Of a DNA stretch of 64,000 nucleotides, positions 11,241 through 22,477 are shown in pieces (the stretch's first letter is position 1; the number at the start of each line of letters is the position of its first letter). The position numbers were made by a program, and so were the translations under genes. Where the stretch lies: NCBI GenBank assembly GCA_009823505.1, contig VZQC01009975.1:818475-882474 (forward strand), in the 5' to 3' direction. The DNA comes from Rhizomys pruinosus (Eukaryota > Chordata > Mammalia > Rodentia > Spalacidae). The notes under the pieces were generated by a model, which was not told the origin of the DNA, made no database searches, and saw only the letters and a program-made list of their open reading frames with translations.

Positions 11241-12222
11241 CACGTTTCTCTGGTCTACAGCTGCACCCTAGCCGCTCCAGCCGTTGGTGCTCCTTTACCA
11301 ACACACCGCAGCATCCCAAAGATTTTCAAATTGTCATTTCTTCACCTCCTGTAAGCTGTCATCATCTCACCCTGGCAATTTTCCTGCTTTAATCATCCCT
11401 TGAACTTGAGGTTTCTCGAACATGCATTCTTCTGTCAACATTCTCAGTGTCAGATATGAATTCTCTTCTCCCTTACACGTTTCTACTCACACTCAAACTA
11501 CCTTTTCTCAATTTAATCATTTTCCCTAATCACTGCTTCCAATTCTTACCAATAATGATTTCTGATTTTTCTCCTACCTTTCAGTAAGTGGAATATGCAT
11601 TTTTCCATTTGCTCAGGGTAGAATCCTAGAGTAACCTTTCATAAATGGCTCTTGTCTTCCACCATATTGCACAGAATCCTAAAGAGACATCCTATGGACA
11701 TGACAGCAAAGGCACCATCAAGTTGTTCAGTAAACGTCCTCCACAGCTGCAGAGGGCACTGGAGCCCTCCTCCCCCATCAACATCAGATAACCACACAGA
11801 GCACGTATCCTCACTTGTTATCCCCTGCATGAATCGACCTCCCCCTCCACTCCTGGCAGAGCCTACCATCATCTTTACACTAGACTATGATGAATCCAGC
11901 TCTTTGACTTTCCTTCTGTCTCGCATGCTGCCTCTCCAGGTTCTGTACTCATAGAACTGTTTATAAAAGTAGCTCTGTTACTTAAAATCTATGACATCCT
12001 CTCATCGTGTCATAGACAGGGAACAAACCACCTGGTTCCCACATCCTCTGGGTCTAGGTCCCTTTCTTCTCTTCTCATCATTCCTTCCCAGCACCAGATC
12101 TGATGAAGGCCTTTCTGTGCACAAAGACCCCAGGCTGTGTCTCGTTTCATTTCCTCTGCTTGGAACAGTCTTCCTTCATCCCCATCCTTCAACCATGGTG
12201 TGGTCACCATTTAAAAAACTCT
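11241..12222. other. Old non-coding sequence, no firm feature
   Basis: Nothing recognised with confidence. CTGCTTGGAACAGTCTTCC at about 12158 and the C/T-rich style nearby faintly recall ancient L2-type LINE remnants. Overlapping ORFs of 77-134 codons lack domains; the 134-codon one runs into the L1 remnant. Confidence 0.35.
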
Positions 12223-12231
12223 CTTATTTTT

Positions 12232-12980
12232 TTTTTATTGATGCTTTGTGCATTTCGTACATCATTTTCCAATTCAGATCAGGCATATTTCCCTTTCCCT
12301 TCCCCCCGACCCCCACCCCATCCCAGATCATGTATTCTGCCATAACTGTCCTGTATCTTTCAGGTTTTTTTTTTCCATTTTTTAGCTATAAATGATAATC
12401 CATGAGTACAAGCATCCTTCGTGCAAAACCAATCTGCAAACTGTTGTGCCCAAATCCCCACAGTCCCAGTGGGGGGTGACAGGTTGTTTGTTCAATCAAG
12501 TTGATCAAATGAGTGTCCAGACTACATCGCTGTAGTTTCACCATTCACCCCAATCGCAGCCTTTACGTTCTACCATGCCCCCTCTTCCGCAGATTGTTCC
12601 CTAGGCTTAGAAAAGGGGCACAGGTGGATGAGAAGTCCACTCTCTCTGGAGCTGTTGACTTGGACTCTGGTCAATTCTGGCTGTTTCCTTTCATGGGTTG
12701 ACAGTTTGTTCAGGAGTAACCTTTCAATCCTACTAATGAAGCACAAGCAATTAGATATATAGGTATTTAAGCAGCACTAATAGTTATGGTAGGTTACTTT
12801 GGCATAGACACATATGTTTGGATGATATGTTAATCCATGAATTACATTTTTACCCCCTGTTAGATATGACAGGTTCTTACTGTGGCTTATAACATCTCCT
12901 AACCTGTAGAGGATGTAAGCTTGTGGCATCAGCCATGGGTTATTCCTCCAAGGAGAGACCCAATAGCCAATTCATGTTAG
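12232..12980 (-). mobile_element. L1 insertion made only of the long 3' module
   Basis: On the minus strand the copy starts near AATTGGCTATTGG (12975), follows the 62.4-63.2 kb module through TTGGGCACAAC to GGCAGAATACATGATCTGGG, and ends with the G-rich run and ATCAATAAAAAAAAA. A 9-bp target-site duplication CTTATTTTT lies at 12223-12231 and 12981-12989 (the T run leaves its edge ambiguous). The copy is a 5'-truncated retrotransposition of a transcript that ended with this module, showing the module is part of mobile L1 RNA. It has no coding content. Confidence 0.85.
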
Positions 12981-13425
12981 CTTATTTTTCTAACTTAGCT
13001 TTTACAACCTCTAAACTCAAGTCCATAGTGATGTTATTTTCCCCTGCAGAGAACTGTTTGACAGCATTTTTGAGGAAGATAAAGCATTGTCTTTTATATT
13101 TCAAAATGTGTTCCCTACTGAAACCTTTGTGATTAAACTCCCCAGGGGAAGAGTATCTACATTCATTACAGGTAAGACTTGACTCGTCATTTACAAATTG
13201 TGGATTTTAACATATTTGTTGTAGACAGAGACATCAAACATTATGGTAACAGAGATGGTGAAATACCCAAAGTTCTTGTATATTTTCTTGTCCAAAAGTT
13301 ATTATTTATATGTCATAAAATTTCTTCTCCTAACTGCCCTCATAAAATATGCCCAGCATCTAAATATCTAATAAATATCTAAGCAACCAAATATAAGATT
13401 GTATCTTCACCACATATCAGATTTT

Positions 13426-13688
13426 TTTAAAGACTTCTTTTTTTATTTTTTTTAATTTTTATTTGTTTCTGTATGTGTATCAATGTACTGTCTGCATACA
13501 GGTTTGTGCACCCGTGTCGTGCAATGCCGCGGAGGTCAGAAGAGGGTCTCGGATTCCCCTGGAACTGGAGTTCTCCTGGAATTGGAGTTTCAGACGGCTC
13601 TCGGCCGCCATGTGAGTGCTGGGGATCAAACCCAGGTCCTCTGCAAGAGTGGTCGGCACTCCCAACCGCTAGGCCATCTCTCCAGCCC
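13426..13688 (-). mobile_element. Young B2 SINE (17-bp-duplication type), copy 2
   Basis: Minus-strand B2 with the tandem AACTCCAATTCCAGGAG / AACTCCAGTTCCAGGGG and the GGGGGCTGGAGAGATGGCCT head. A 16-bp target-site duplication CCACATATCAGATTTT lies at 13410-13425 and 13689-13704. The intact duplication and low divergence mark a recent insertion. Confidence 0.95.
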
Positions 13689-13879
13689 CCACATATCAGA
13701 TTTTAACTGGGAAATAATGTACCTGATTTTAAATGTCTAGTTTGCAAACTACTGTTGCCTAAGAACTAGACCCTAGAAATCTATAACAGAGATTAGAAAA
13801 CACTGTTCAATGCATAGACAAATAAAATTAGCCCAATAACTCAGTCTCAACTTACTAGGAAAACATCTGGGGGGTGGGA

Positions 13880-14090
13880 GTCCTGAAGAGATGGCTCAGT
13901 AGTTAAGAACACTGGCTGCTCTTGGAGAAGACCCAAGTTTGACTCCCAACACAAACATGGTAGCTAACAAACATCCATAATTCCAGTTCCAGGGGATCTG
14001 GTGCCTTCTGACCTATGTGAGCATTGCACTTACACACATGCAGATATACACTCTTCTACATTAAATAAAACAGTAATAATAATATATGAT
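13880..14090 (+). mobile_element. B2-family SINE, older type
   Basis: The head GAAGAGATGGCTCAGTAGTT (13883) is followed by AAGAACACTGGCTGCTCTTG, a CCAAGTTTGACTCCCAAC box B region and CCATAATTCCAGTTCCAGGG without the second 17-bp unit. The tail contains ATTAAATAAAACAG. Confidence 0.85.
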
Positions 14091-14284
14091 GTATGGTATC
14101 CTTGATTTGTGGATACCAGCACCAAATCCTTATATGTAAGTCAAGCTGGGTAATTTTTTTAGTACATATAATACCACATTACCTGATGCTACTATAGATA
14201 CAGCTTGAGGTTGATGTCTCTATTTTCCTAAGTTCTAAGATTTATGAGACAGAATCAATCTTTTCTTTAAAAGTACACTAAAAC

Positions 14285-14526
14285 TTTGTCCAAAGCAGTT
14301 GGGAGTGATGCATATTGGAAACAACAACAACAGAAAGGACTGCATTGAAGAACTGACTGAAACAGTGAACTTCTGCTCCAAACAGTCAACTTCCACATGG
14401 AGAGTATTGGGAAAGACTGAGAAAGAGATGAAAAGCATGTTTAGCAGAATGTATGAGCTCTGGTGGGGTGGGGGAATGGGGGTGGACACGGGCCTAGATT
14501 TGATTTAAAAAATTAATTGATTTTTA
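14285..14526 (+). mobile_element. 5'-truncated L1 with short-type 3' UTR
   Basis: About 240 bases of L1 3' UTR: GGAAACAACAACAACAGAAA, ACTGACTGAAACAGTGAACT, a G-rich run GTGGGGTGGGGGAATGGGGG and CCTAGATTTGATTTAAAAAA. It is flanked by a 16-bp duplication with one mismatch (AAAAGTACACTAAAAC at 14269-14284, AAAAGTACATTAAAAC at 14527-14542). This is the reference for the short 3' UTR that ends soon after the first G-rich run. Confidence 0.9.
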
Positions 14527-14994
14527 AAAAGTACATTAAAACATACATCAACTTACTATGTAACTTGGGAATATAAAGTTATATTTATTTTTGCCTGCAT
14601 GCAATTTTACTGTTAAAATGTGAATCTCAAATGTGTTTTGGAATTAACCTATATAGCCTATTTTCAGACCGTTATTTTGCTATATGCATGGAGCATATAG
14701 GTGCATATTTTCCAGTAATATAAAATTAAAGGGAACAACAACAGACTTCGTTCTTTCTTTTTTGTCAGTTTCAAAGAAATGACCAAAACAGTAAATTTCT
14801 ACGTTGAAAAAGTTTAAAAAAAGACTAATAAAAAGATGCAAGACGGGACTTTTTGCAACACAAGACACTTTTCAAATACATTTGTACAAACATTAAGTAG
14901 GCAGATAAAGAGAGAAATCTCAGCTACAGAACTCAGATGCTCCTTGATGACACCCAGCCCTTTGGTTGGTGGAAGGTAAAATTCTTTTCAGTTA

Positions 14995-15240
14995 ATACAC
15001 TCTAAAAGGTTTGTATCTGTTAGTAACAAGATGATAGGTCGGACACAGAGTTGGGCAAGGAGTTGCTATTTAAGGGGTTACAGACGGCTCAAGATACATG
15101 GTAACTGGGCTCTGGACCTGCAAAATACCAAACTCTCCACACCCCTGAAGTTGTACTCCGTTGATCAGCCTAGCGGAATGTTCAGTTTGAAAATGCCATT
15201 TTTTTTTTCTGGGAACTTTCCTTCACATGGGCAAGCTGTA
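14995..15240 (+). repeat. Unclassified repeat, copy 1 of a diverged pair
   Basis: Aligns by eye with 56620-56835: TTAATACA(C/T)TCT, then AAGGAGT(T/G)GCTATTTAAG, TCTG(G/A)ACCTGCAA, CCAAACTC and TTTTCTGGGA in the same order. The two copies are clearly related but diverged. I do not recognise the family; it may be an LTR. Confidence 0.55.
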
Positions 15241-15390
15241 ACCCTCAGCCTCTGTCCCAAAACGGAGAATGGAGGAGAAAAGTGAAAGAGCCATGGAGCT
15301 GTCAGTGCTGGTCTGGCACGGAGGTCAGACCCCTGGAGGACTAGCACTGCATGGTAGGGAGTTTTACAGAGGGAGTGTAAAGTCTGAAAG

Positions 15391-15506
15391 GTGGGGCAGT
15401 CCACGGTGTGAGGAAAAGCGTGGGGCAGTCCACAGTGTGAGGAAAAGCGTGGGGCAGCTCACGGTGAGAGGAAAAGCATGGGGCAGCCCACGGTGTGAGG
15501 AAAAGC
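15391..15506 (+). repeat. 29-bp minisatellite, four units
   Basis: Four direct units begin at 15391, 15420, 15449 and 15478, each close to GTGGGGCAGTCCACGGTGTG followed by AGGAAAAGC. They differ by up to four substitutions. The period is not a multiple of three, so ORFs across it are incidental. Confidence 0.97.
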
Positions 15507-15741
15507 GTGCTTAGACATGAGAATGGAGAGAAAGGGGAGGTTACGATTTTCCCAAGAATTAAGAAACGTGGGCAAAGTTATGGAAAGCTACACACCTGGG
15601 GCCTGGTCTAGAAGCACTGCATGTGTGTGTGTGGGGGGGCAGATTCTGGGCAGGAAAGGTTCCCCATCATCTTACAACACCCTGGAAAAACTGAAAAGTA
15701 GGGCTTCCTTGACCAGGACTTTTTTTTTTTTTTTTTTTTTN

Positions 15742-15945
15742 ATTGTCTGCATGCAGGTCTGCGCACCCGTGTCGTGCGATGCCGCGGAGGTCAGAAGAGG
15801 GTCTCGGATTCCCCTGGAACTGGAGTTCTCCTGGAACCGGAGTCACAGACGGTTCTTAGCCGCCATGTGGGTGCTGGGGATCGAACCCGGGTCCTCTGCA
15901 AGAGCGGTCGGCGCTCTTAACCGCTAGGCCATCCCTCCAGCCCCC
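15742..15945 (-). mobile_element. Young B2 SINE (17-bp-duplication type), copy 3, adjoining an N
   Basis: Minus-strand B2 with the 17-bp duplication (second unit slightly diverged, AACCGGAGT on the plus strand). Its tail side is a T20 run at 15721-15740 followed by one N at 15741. The usual B2 3' sequence (TACACATAC-type) between body and tail is missing, so the N may hide a collapsed stretch. It abuts the next B2 and shares its outer target-site duplication. Confidence 0.9.
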
Positions 15946-16173
15946 CTTTTTTTTTTTTATAAATTTTATTTATTATGTGCATGAATGTATTGTCTGCATG
16001 CGGGTTTGTGCACCCTTGTCATGCAATGCCGCGAAGGTCAGAAGAGGGCGTCGGATTCCCCTGGAACTGGAATTAAAAATGGTTCTCAGCCACCATGTGG
16101 GTGCTGGGGATCGAACCCGGGTCCTCTGCAAGAGCAGTCTGCACTCTTAACTGCTAGGCCATCTCTCCAGCCC
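15946..16173 (-). mobile_element. B2 SINE lacking the 17-bp duplication, tandem partner
   Basis: Minus-strand B2 with an A-rich tail at 15946-15975 (T-run on the plus strand) and a normal head at 16150-16173. In place of the two 17-bp units it has a single diverged GGAACTGGAATTAAAAATGG. The outer 9-bp duplication CCAGGACTT (15713-15721 and 16174-16182) encloses both B2 copies, as expected if copy 3 landed in this element's tail. Confidence 0.9.
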
Positions 16174-16182
16174 CCAGGACTT

Positions 16183-17230
16183 CTTCTTAAGGGATGTTTT
16201 TGCTACTGTAACAGTATCACTATTCTAATAAATAAGTGAGTCATTCAGAAGTAAAGGTGATTTAGGAACCTGACTTTAAGATAAGGATCCTACAATCAAA
16301 TTAAATATTATTAGCTTGTGGAGATTTAAAAATACAGTGCACCGTGTTGAGGGAGTAGGAAGATAAAAGTGGGTCTGGAGAGAGTTAAGGGAGAAATGAT
16401 CCAAACACATTGTATGAAGTTCTCAAAGACAATAAAACATTTTAAAAATATTTATGCAAAAAAAGCTGAGTTCAAAATACATCTCTAAAATAATATGGCT
16501 AGCTATTTTACAGATGGATTTACTTGTTCCATACTGATATATAAAGAATCCACAGAAATTTTTAATTAAAACTTGCTCCTGTAACTTAACCTAAGTTAAA
16601 TATTAGATATACATAGACAGGTATTCAACTATTTTGCATTTTAGATTTTTGGCAATGGGGTCCCACAATATAGTTAGGAGCGATGGCAACAGCCCATATT
16701 GTTTTGGGTGCCTCAGGGGATAACTTATAAGTAAGTAACCTGTGGCTGCCACTGAGATGTCTCCTGGAGCAACATTATCCATCCATGCTATTTACCTCTG
16801 TTCAAGCTCTTTCTCTTTCTTGTTAAACTTGTGCTCTAATTACTTTAAAAACTAGTGGAGTTTCTTATGGTTTCTCTACACTAACTTATCCCTCTTTTCT
16901 CCCACCCACTTAAACCTTTAGGTCACAGTTTCCTCCCTCCCCAAAGCCAAGTCTCCCTTATCACATGTGTTTATTGTATTTTTTACTTGGGCTGCAAGGT
17001 CCAAGTTCCTGTGCAGATCTTCCATGCTCATGTCATTTGCTGGCCTTGCCCTGTCCCCTTTGGCTCATTCTTGCCACTGCTACCTGCTTGAATCCTTCTG
17101 ACTGCGTATTCCCACTCTCCTCTCATCTCACCTCTGTGGCCTGTGCCTAAATCCTTCCCCAGCCACTGGCAAGATACTGACTTCCTAACTGCCATATGTA
17201 CAAAAAAACCCACAAGATTTGAAGCTACTT
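16183..17230. other. Old non-coding sequence with an L1-like 3' end
   Basis: At 16330-16450 a plus-strand stretch GATCCAAACACATTGTATGA, then AGTTCTCAAAGACAATAAAA, looks like an old rodent L1 3' end of the kind at 27880-27920. The rest is unassigned. Pyrimidine-rich sequence at 16890-17160 gives opposed ORFs of about 61 codons with no recognised domain. Confidence 0.4.
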
Positions 17231-17234
17231 GAAA

Positions 17235-17400
17235 TTAGCACCCTCATATGAGAGAGGACACGTGGCCTTTGTCTGCCTGTGCCTGAGTGGCCTCATTAAG
17301 TATACTTTCTCCAGTTCTATCCATTGAGTTGAAAGTTTTATAATTCACTTTTTTTTCAGCCAAGTAATATTCCATTGTGCACACATACAATGTTTGATTC
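17235..17400 (-). pseudogene. Old L1 ORF2 C-terminal remnant
   Basis: The minus-strand translation keeps VCTMEYYLAEKK and ESILNEATQAQADKGH, recognisable as a diverged form of the L1 ORF2p C-terminal block with its MEFYxAxKKD and LSEVTQSQ segments. It is far more diverged than the copies at 21.3 and 58.4 kb, so it belongs to an older L1. Confidence 0.75.
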
Positions 17401-17499
17401 ACTAGGATGACAAGAATTCCAGGCCGTTGGCCAGACACCAGCTGGTCGTTTTGCATCCACCAACTCTTCTCAGCAGGCTGTTTATGCTCATGACCCACT

Positions 17500-18800
17500 G
17501 AGCTTGTTCCTTGACCAGATGGGAACCAGTGTCCTCTGTGGGAAGGAAAGCTGAGAGATCACAAATCAGTTTTACTGTTGTAAGTTGGAGAAGAAATACA
17601 AGGGAACACTTAATTTTCTCTAAAGGCCTTGTTCCTGTAGACATTTGTTTTCACACTGAGTTTCCAAGCTCTGGGCCTCAAGAGTTATGTTAGACTCCAA
17701 GCCTTTGAACGAGAATAATCCATAGGGGCCAGGCAACAGAGCTAGAGGGTCACCCTAGAAAACTGGTTTATGGGGATTTTTTTGGTAATTGTGCTGAATA
17801 ATTTAGTTACACCATGGAAAGCTAGACAGAGAAGCAAAGCGAGCCGTAGTAGAATAGAGGAAAAGCCATATAAGGTGGGCTTTGGAAAGATGAGGTAGAC
17901 TTCAGAGAGAAAAGTCCTGAAGTGCACAGCCTGGAGTCCACAGCAGGGTCCACAGACTCCAACTATATCTGCAAGTGCAAGAAAGTTTAAAACATCACTG
18001 CCACTTAGTTAAGGTTTGAAGTGGACTCAGCTCCTCAGAGCCAGCTGGTGTCCAGTAGGTGGGGCAGATGGACCTGGTGGGATCCTACCAGTAGCAGAAG
18101 TGCTCTGGGTCAGAGTGTAATTTGAGGTTTTCAGAGAAGTAAAGAAGTTCAGAGAAGATGCAGATGAACTTGAGGAGATGGGTCCTGCATCTCTGGCTTC
18201 CAGGGAAAGCACTGTGGAAACGCCTGTGAGACCCAGACCCTGGGAGTCAGCATCCTTTGGTGTATATCCCAGTGAAGTGCAGAAAGGAGGACTGGGGGGA
18301 CAGTCACGTTGCACTTTCAGGCAGGGAGAAGCAGTTCATAAAACGTCCAGGGGACTCAGAAAAAGGGCATTAGAGGACATAAACTGAGCATGCCTGGCCC
18401 TCATTGTCTTCGGGCAGTGCTTAAAGTACCTGCATCCCAGTGAACTGACTCCATCAAGATGGCAACTGAGGCAGAGGTCGAGGCAGAGGCAGCATGGATG
18501 GGTGGTTAGTGACAAGAAAATGCTGGTAGCTCAGGAAGAGTGTGGTGAGTGTGGGGAGATGAGGCCCCCCCCCAGTCCCTCCCACAGAAGGGACTCTGAA
18601 GTTCTCAGCACCAACTCTGGCCCCCTCAGCTCAGCTCCTGAGAGGAGGTTAGATTGGAAGCACATGGAGCTGCACTATACAGGCTATGATTCCCTTATTC
18701 TTCCACCAATTCTCAAACTTCTGTGCTCACAGGAATCACATCGACTTTATAGTATGCAGAATCTGACTCAGTAGTTGAAGAAGCCTTTAAAATCTTTCTA
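17500..18800. other. No recognised feature
   Basis: Unique-looking DNA. A 95-codon minus-strand ORF (18027-18314) is serine- and proline-rich with no known domain. GA-rich GAGGCAGAGGTCGAGGCAGAG occurs near 18470 (first bases cited: GAGGCAGAGG) and a C9 run at 18567. I see no evidence of a gene. Confidence 0.45.
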
Positions 18801-19035
18801 TCAGGCTTAAGAGATGGCTCAGCAATTAAGAGTATTAACTACTCTTGCAGAGGACTGGGACCTGGTTCCCAGCACCTGTGTGGCAGCTAACAATCAATTA
18901 TAACTCTAGTTTCAGGGGATTCGACATCCTCTTCTGACCTCCGTGGGCATTGCCTGACACAGGTGCACCTACATACAGGTAATACTCTCATACACATAAA
19001 ATAAAAATAATAAATTAGATATTTTAAAAATATTT
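18800..19035 (+). mobile_element. B2 SINE, older type
   Basis: The head AAGAGATGGCTCAGCAATTA is followed by ACTACTCTTGCAGAGGAC and CTCTAGTTTCAGGGGATTCG, with one unit only. The 3' end TACACATAAAATAAAAATAA leads into an A-rich tail. Confidence 0.9.
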
Positions 19036-20560
19036 AATATTGTTTTTATGTTTCAGTGCAAAATGAAGCTTTAGCTACATTAAATAATAAATATCGGGTT
19101 ATCCAAGCTGAGGGATAAAAAGAGAAAATAACAGATGTGTCAAGAAATGAAATTAATTGTACATATTCTGAAACAATAGTTAAACAACTGTGACAGAAAA
19201 TGAAAGCAACCACCACAGTGGTAAACTGCATCTTCTTCTTGGAGCCATGATTTCTACTGAATGAATAGTAATCAGCTCCTCTCTCCCATTGCACCCCACA
19301 CTTGCTGGAGCACATAAAACCATTAGATTGCAACCAGATGGGGTATGTCAGAAGGGGCCCAGCATCTTGCAAAGCTTCAGCTTGAGCTGTGGCATGAAGA
19401 GCCAGCCCATTCTCTCCCCATGGTACTCGCCTACGTGAGCACCATCATTAGTTTACTAACAGGAAGGTCACGGCACATCTCAAGGCCTGGCCCTCATCAC
19501 TGAAATTATGATCTCACCCATGTCACGAAGCATTAAAGCATCATTTTCACACCAACCCAGACAATTTCTTATTTCCCCAAAATATGTTCACATCACTGAA
19601 ATATCCTGAATGGTTGTCAAGAACAAAATTTGCTAAAATTGTATATATTTGCTGCCTTCCACTTGTCTCAAAATTAAAAGCATATGTTTACCACCTCCAC
19701 GTATGACTAGCTCAGCCTGAACTGTTTTCTCCTCTTTATTCAGAGAACATTGGTCAAAACTGCATTTCAAAGTTGGCCTGCCAAAAACATAAGATGTACA
19801 TGACTTATTTTACTAATTGTGTGGTTTTATTTTACAGACTAGCAAATGAGCTCACTTAACTGAAATATGGCCATGCATGCTAATGTCAAATTAATGAGAC
19901 CTTCAGGAAGAAATCACTAAAGGCATCATTGAACTTGTAAAGAGGACAGGAAGGGGACATCAGAGGCACCAACTCCCAGAGCGTGTGTCTGAAATGAGGA
20001 CTTCTGATGGGATCCAAATCGTTTAATCTCTTGGTTTCTGTCTTTAATGGGGCCACGACTATCATAAAGGATAATTACCTTCTGATGATGGTGTCTAAGT
20101 TGGCCACTGGAAATCTTGGTGACATAAATGTCAGTCTTGGGTCAGACAGTGGGCACTGGAGCACAGACAGCTGCCAGGTGTTTCTCAGCAGGAGCAAAGA
20201 AAGTCATGAGGAAACTGAAATGTCATTAGAAGCTTCTGGGAAGGCTGGTGGCCAAGGCCTGCTCTGAAACTGCTGGTCCCGATTCAGAGTAGTTAAAAGT
20301 GTCACTCGGAAGGTGCTGATGATAAGCAGTACTTTCCTTTTTCATGACCTAAGAAAACAGGTGAAGACAAATTTAACTTTCAGGAGCTGTGTGAGCTCAG
20401 GCACTCTCCTCTCTGTCTCCTATCAGTTGGTCTCTCTTATATTGAAATATAATTGTTGTAGTGTTTATGCACCCCTTTCAAGTGTTGTTATCTAGAAATT
20501 GAGTCTTGGGCTGATAGCATTCCTTACACAGGATTATGTGACTATCAATAGAGCCAGTAT
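19035..20560. other. No recognised feature
   Basis: About 1.5 kb of unique-looking DNA. A 108-codon minus-strand ORF (19046-19372) and an 86-codon plus-strand ORF (20007-20267) show no motif, signal or neighbour that supports function. Confidence 0.45.
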
Positions 20561-20576
20561 TTAAAAGAAAACAGAC

Positions 20577-20751
20577 AGTGCCGGGCATGGTGGCACATGC
20601 CTTTAATCCTACACTTGGGAGGCAGAGGCACGTGGATCTTTGTGAGTTCAAGGCCAGCCTGGTCTACAGAGTGAGTTCCAGGCCAGCTGGAGCTACAGGG
20701 AGACCCTGTTTCGACAAGACAAAAAATAAAAGAAAATAGAAAAATTAAAGT
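20577..20751 (+). mobile_element. B1 SINE
   Basis: Near-consensus B1: GTGCCGGGCATGGTGGCACA, then GGGAGGCAGAGGCACGTGGA and GCCAGCCTGGTCTACAGAGT, ending in an A-rich tail. A 9-bp target-site duplication AAACAGACA lies at 20568-20576 and 20752-20760. Confidence 0.95.
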
Positions 20752-21085
20752 AAACAGACAAACATCAGACAGATAAGAAAGGCAGGTCAGAGCATAGACC
20801 AGCACCCAGCACATACAGTGCACTATTCCAGTGTTGTTAACTGAGCAAGTCTTTACAAACAAAGTCCAAAGTTTTTACACCACTGCCTTGAGCCTCCCAG
20901 GAAACTTTGCTTTCACTATTCTGCCCCAGGCTGCAAAGACAAAGGAAGGAAATTTATTCCTGTTTGAGTATGCCTGGCTTCCACTTTCCTTCTAGAAAGA
21001 ACAGATCTCTGTTTTAATAGATACCATGGCTTGATAAGGACTGCTGCTACAGACCCAGAAGAAGGGATGACAGGCGTAAAAATTT

Positions 21086-22044
21086 TTTTTCTTTTGTTTT
21101 AAACATGCTTTTTATCACTTAGTCTTTCTCAATATTTTCCATGGAGAAGTTGACTGTTTTGAGCAGAAGTTCACTGTTTCAGTCAGTTCTTTGATGTAGT
21201 CTTTTCTGTTGTTGTTGTTTCCAAAATGCATTACACCCAACTGCTTTGTACAAAAGCTCAGGGGGCCCTACACAAGAAATACTTACAACTGGGTAATTGG
21301 CACTAGCATCCACAGATGAGGGATACCATTCGTCGTTTGTTTTTCTGGGACTGTGTTACTTCACTCAGCATGATGTCCTCTAGCTCCAGCCATTTTCCTG
21401 CAAAGCTCATGATGTTATCTTTTTTTACTGCTGCATAGAACTCCATTGTGTAGATGTACCACATTTTCTCTATCCACTCGTCAGTTGAGGGGCATTTGGG
21501 TTGGTTCCAGCTCCTTGCTATTGTGAAGAGAGCTGCAATAAACATGGCCGTGCATGTATCTCTGTGGTGGCATAAGTCTTGAGGGTACATGCCCAGGAGT
21601 GGTATGGCTGGGTCAGGTGGCAAGTTCATTCCAAGTCTTCCAAGGGTTCTCCACACTGCTTTCCATAGTGGCTGTATGAGTTTACATTCCCACCAGCAGT
21701 GGATGAGTGTTCCCCTTTCCCCACAACCTCTCCAGCACTTGGTATCATTTGTTTTCTTGATCCTAGCCAGTCTTATTGGAGTAAGATGATATCTTAAAGT
21801 GGTTTTGATTTGCATTTCCTTAATGATTAGTGATGTTGAACAGTTCTTGAGGTGTTTCTCAGCCATCTCTAATTCCTCACTTGTGAAGTCTCTGTTCAGT
21901 TCTTTGCTCCATCTATTGAGTGGGTCATTTGTTTTCTTTTTTCTTTGTTTTTTGAGTAGTTTATATATTCTGGAAATCAATGCTTTGTCAGATGTATCTG
22001 CAGTGAAGGTTTCCTCCCACTCTGTGGGATTTCTCTTCACGTCC
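21086..22044 (-). mobile_element. Young 5'-truncated L1 with short-type 3' UTR
   Basis: A 959-base L1 end in minus orientation: an open C-terminal ORF2 segment, then about 215 bases of 3' UTR (GGGCCCCCTGAGC, ACAACAACAACAGAAAAGAC) and a terminal A-rich end. A target-site duplication TAAAAATTT lies at 21077-21085 and 22045-22053. The 3' G-rich run of related copies is missing, so the 3' UTR is slightly shortened. It is roughly 96% identical by eye to the inverted copy at 58038-58697. Confidence 0.9.
21303..22044 (-). pseudogene. L1 ORF2 C-terminal fragment, uninterrupted
   Basis: About 245 codons without a stop encode the region after the reverse transcriptase. The Cys-rich motif reads CWRGCGERGTLIHCWWECK (roughly residues 105-123 of the fragment), and the end has MEFYAAVKKDNIMSFAGKWL and LSEVTQSQKNK. 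In intact L1 this C-terminal domain binds RNA and is needed for retrotransposition. The endonuclease and reverse transcriptase domains were lost by 5' truncation, so the fragment is inactive despite being open. The openness points to a recent insertion. Confidence 0.93.
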
Positions 22045-22477
22045 TAAAAATTTATAACACAGACTCTGGTGTTAGTTCTTTGTGACTGTAAGAACCACAC
22101 AAGAGAAACAAAGGAAGAAGGACTTTGGGAGCTCACTTTTTTGAAGATTTTGGCCCCCAGACAACCAGTTTCAACTTTAGTGGCACAGAACCCTGAGGTA
22201 AGAATGGCCTCATGAAGCAGACATGCTCACCTCACAGAGGCCAGGAAGCAGACAGAAGGCAGTGTCCTGGGGAAGGAGTTAACCTCAAGTGAAAACTTCT
22301 CAATGATCTACTTCCTCCACTTAAGCCAAATCCTAAAATTTCTGCACACCTTTCATAATGACATAAAATTATGAATCAATCTGTTGATGCACTGATAAAT
22401 TCAGAAGTCTCATGACCAAATCATCTTTCAGTGGTTTGACACACCAGCTATGACAACCCTTCACATAGGAGCTTTAA

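Noticed and set aside
11991..12395. 134-codon plus-strand ORF
   Set aside because: Its 3' half lies antisense in the L1 3' end at 12232-12980 and the rest has no domain, so it is an incidental open frame.
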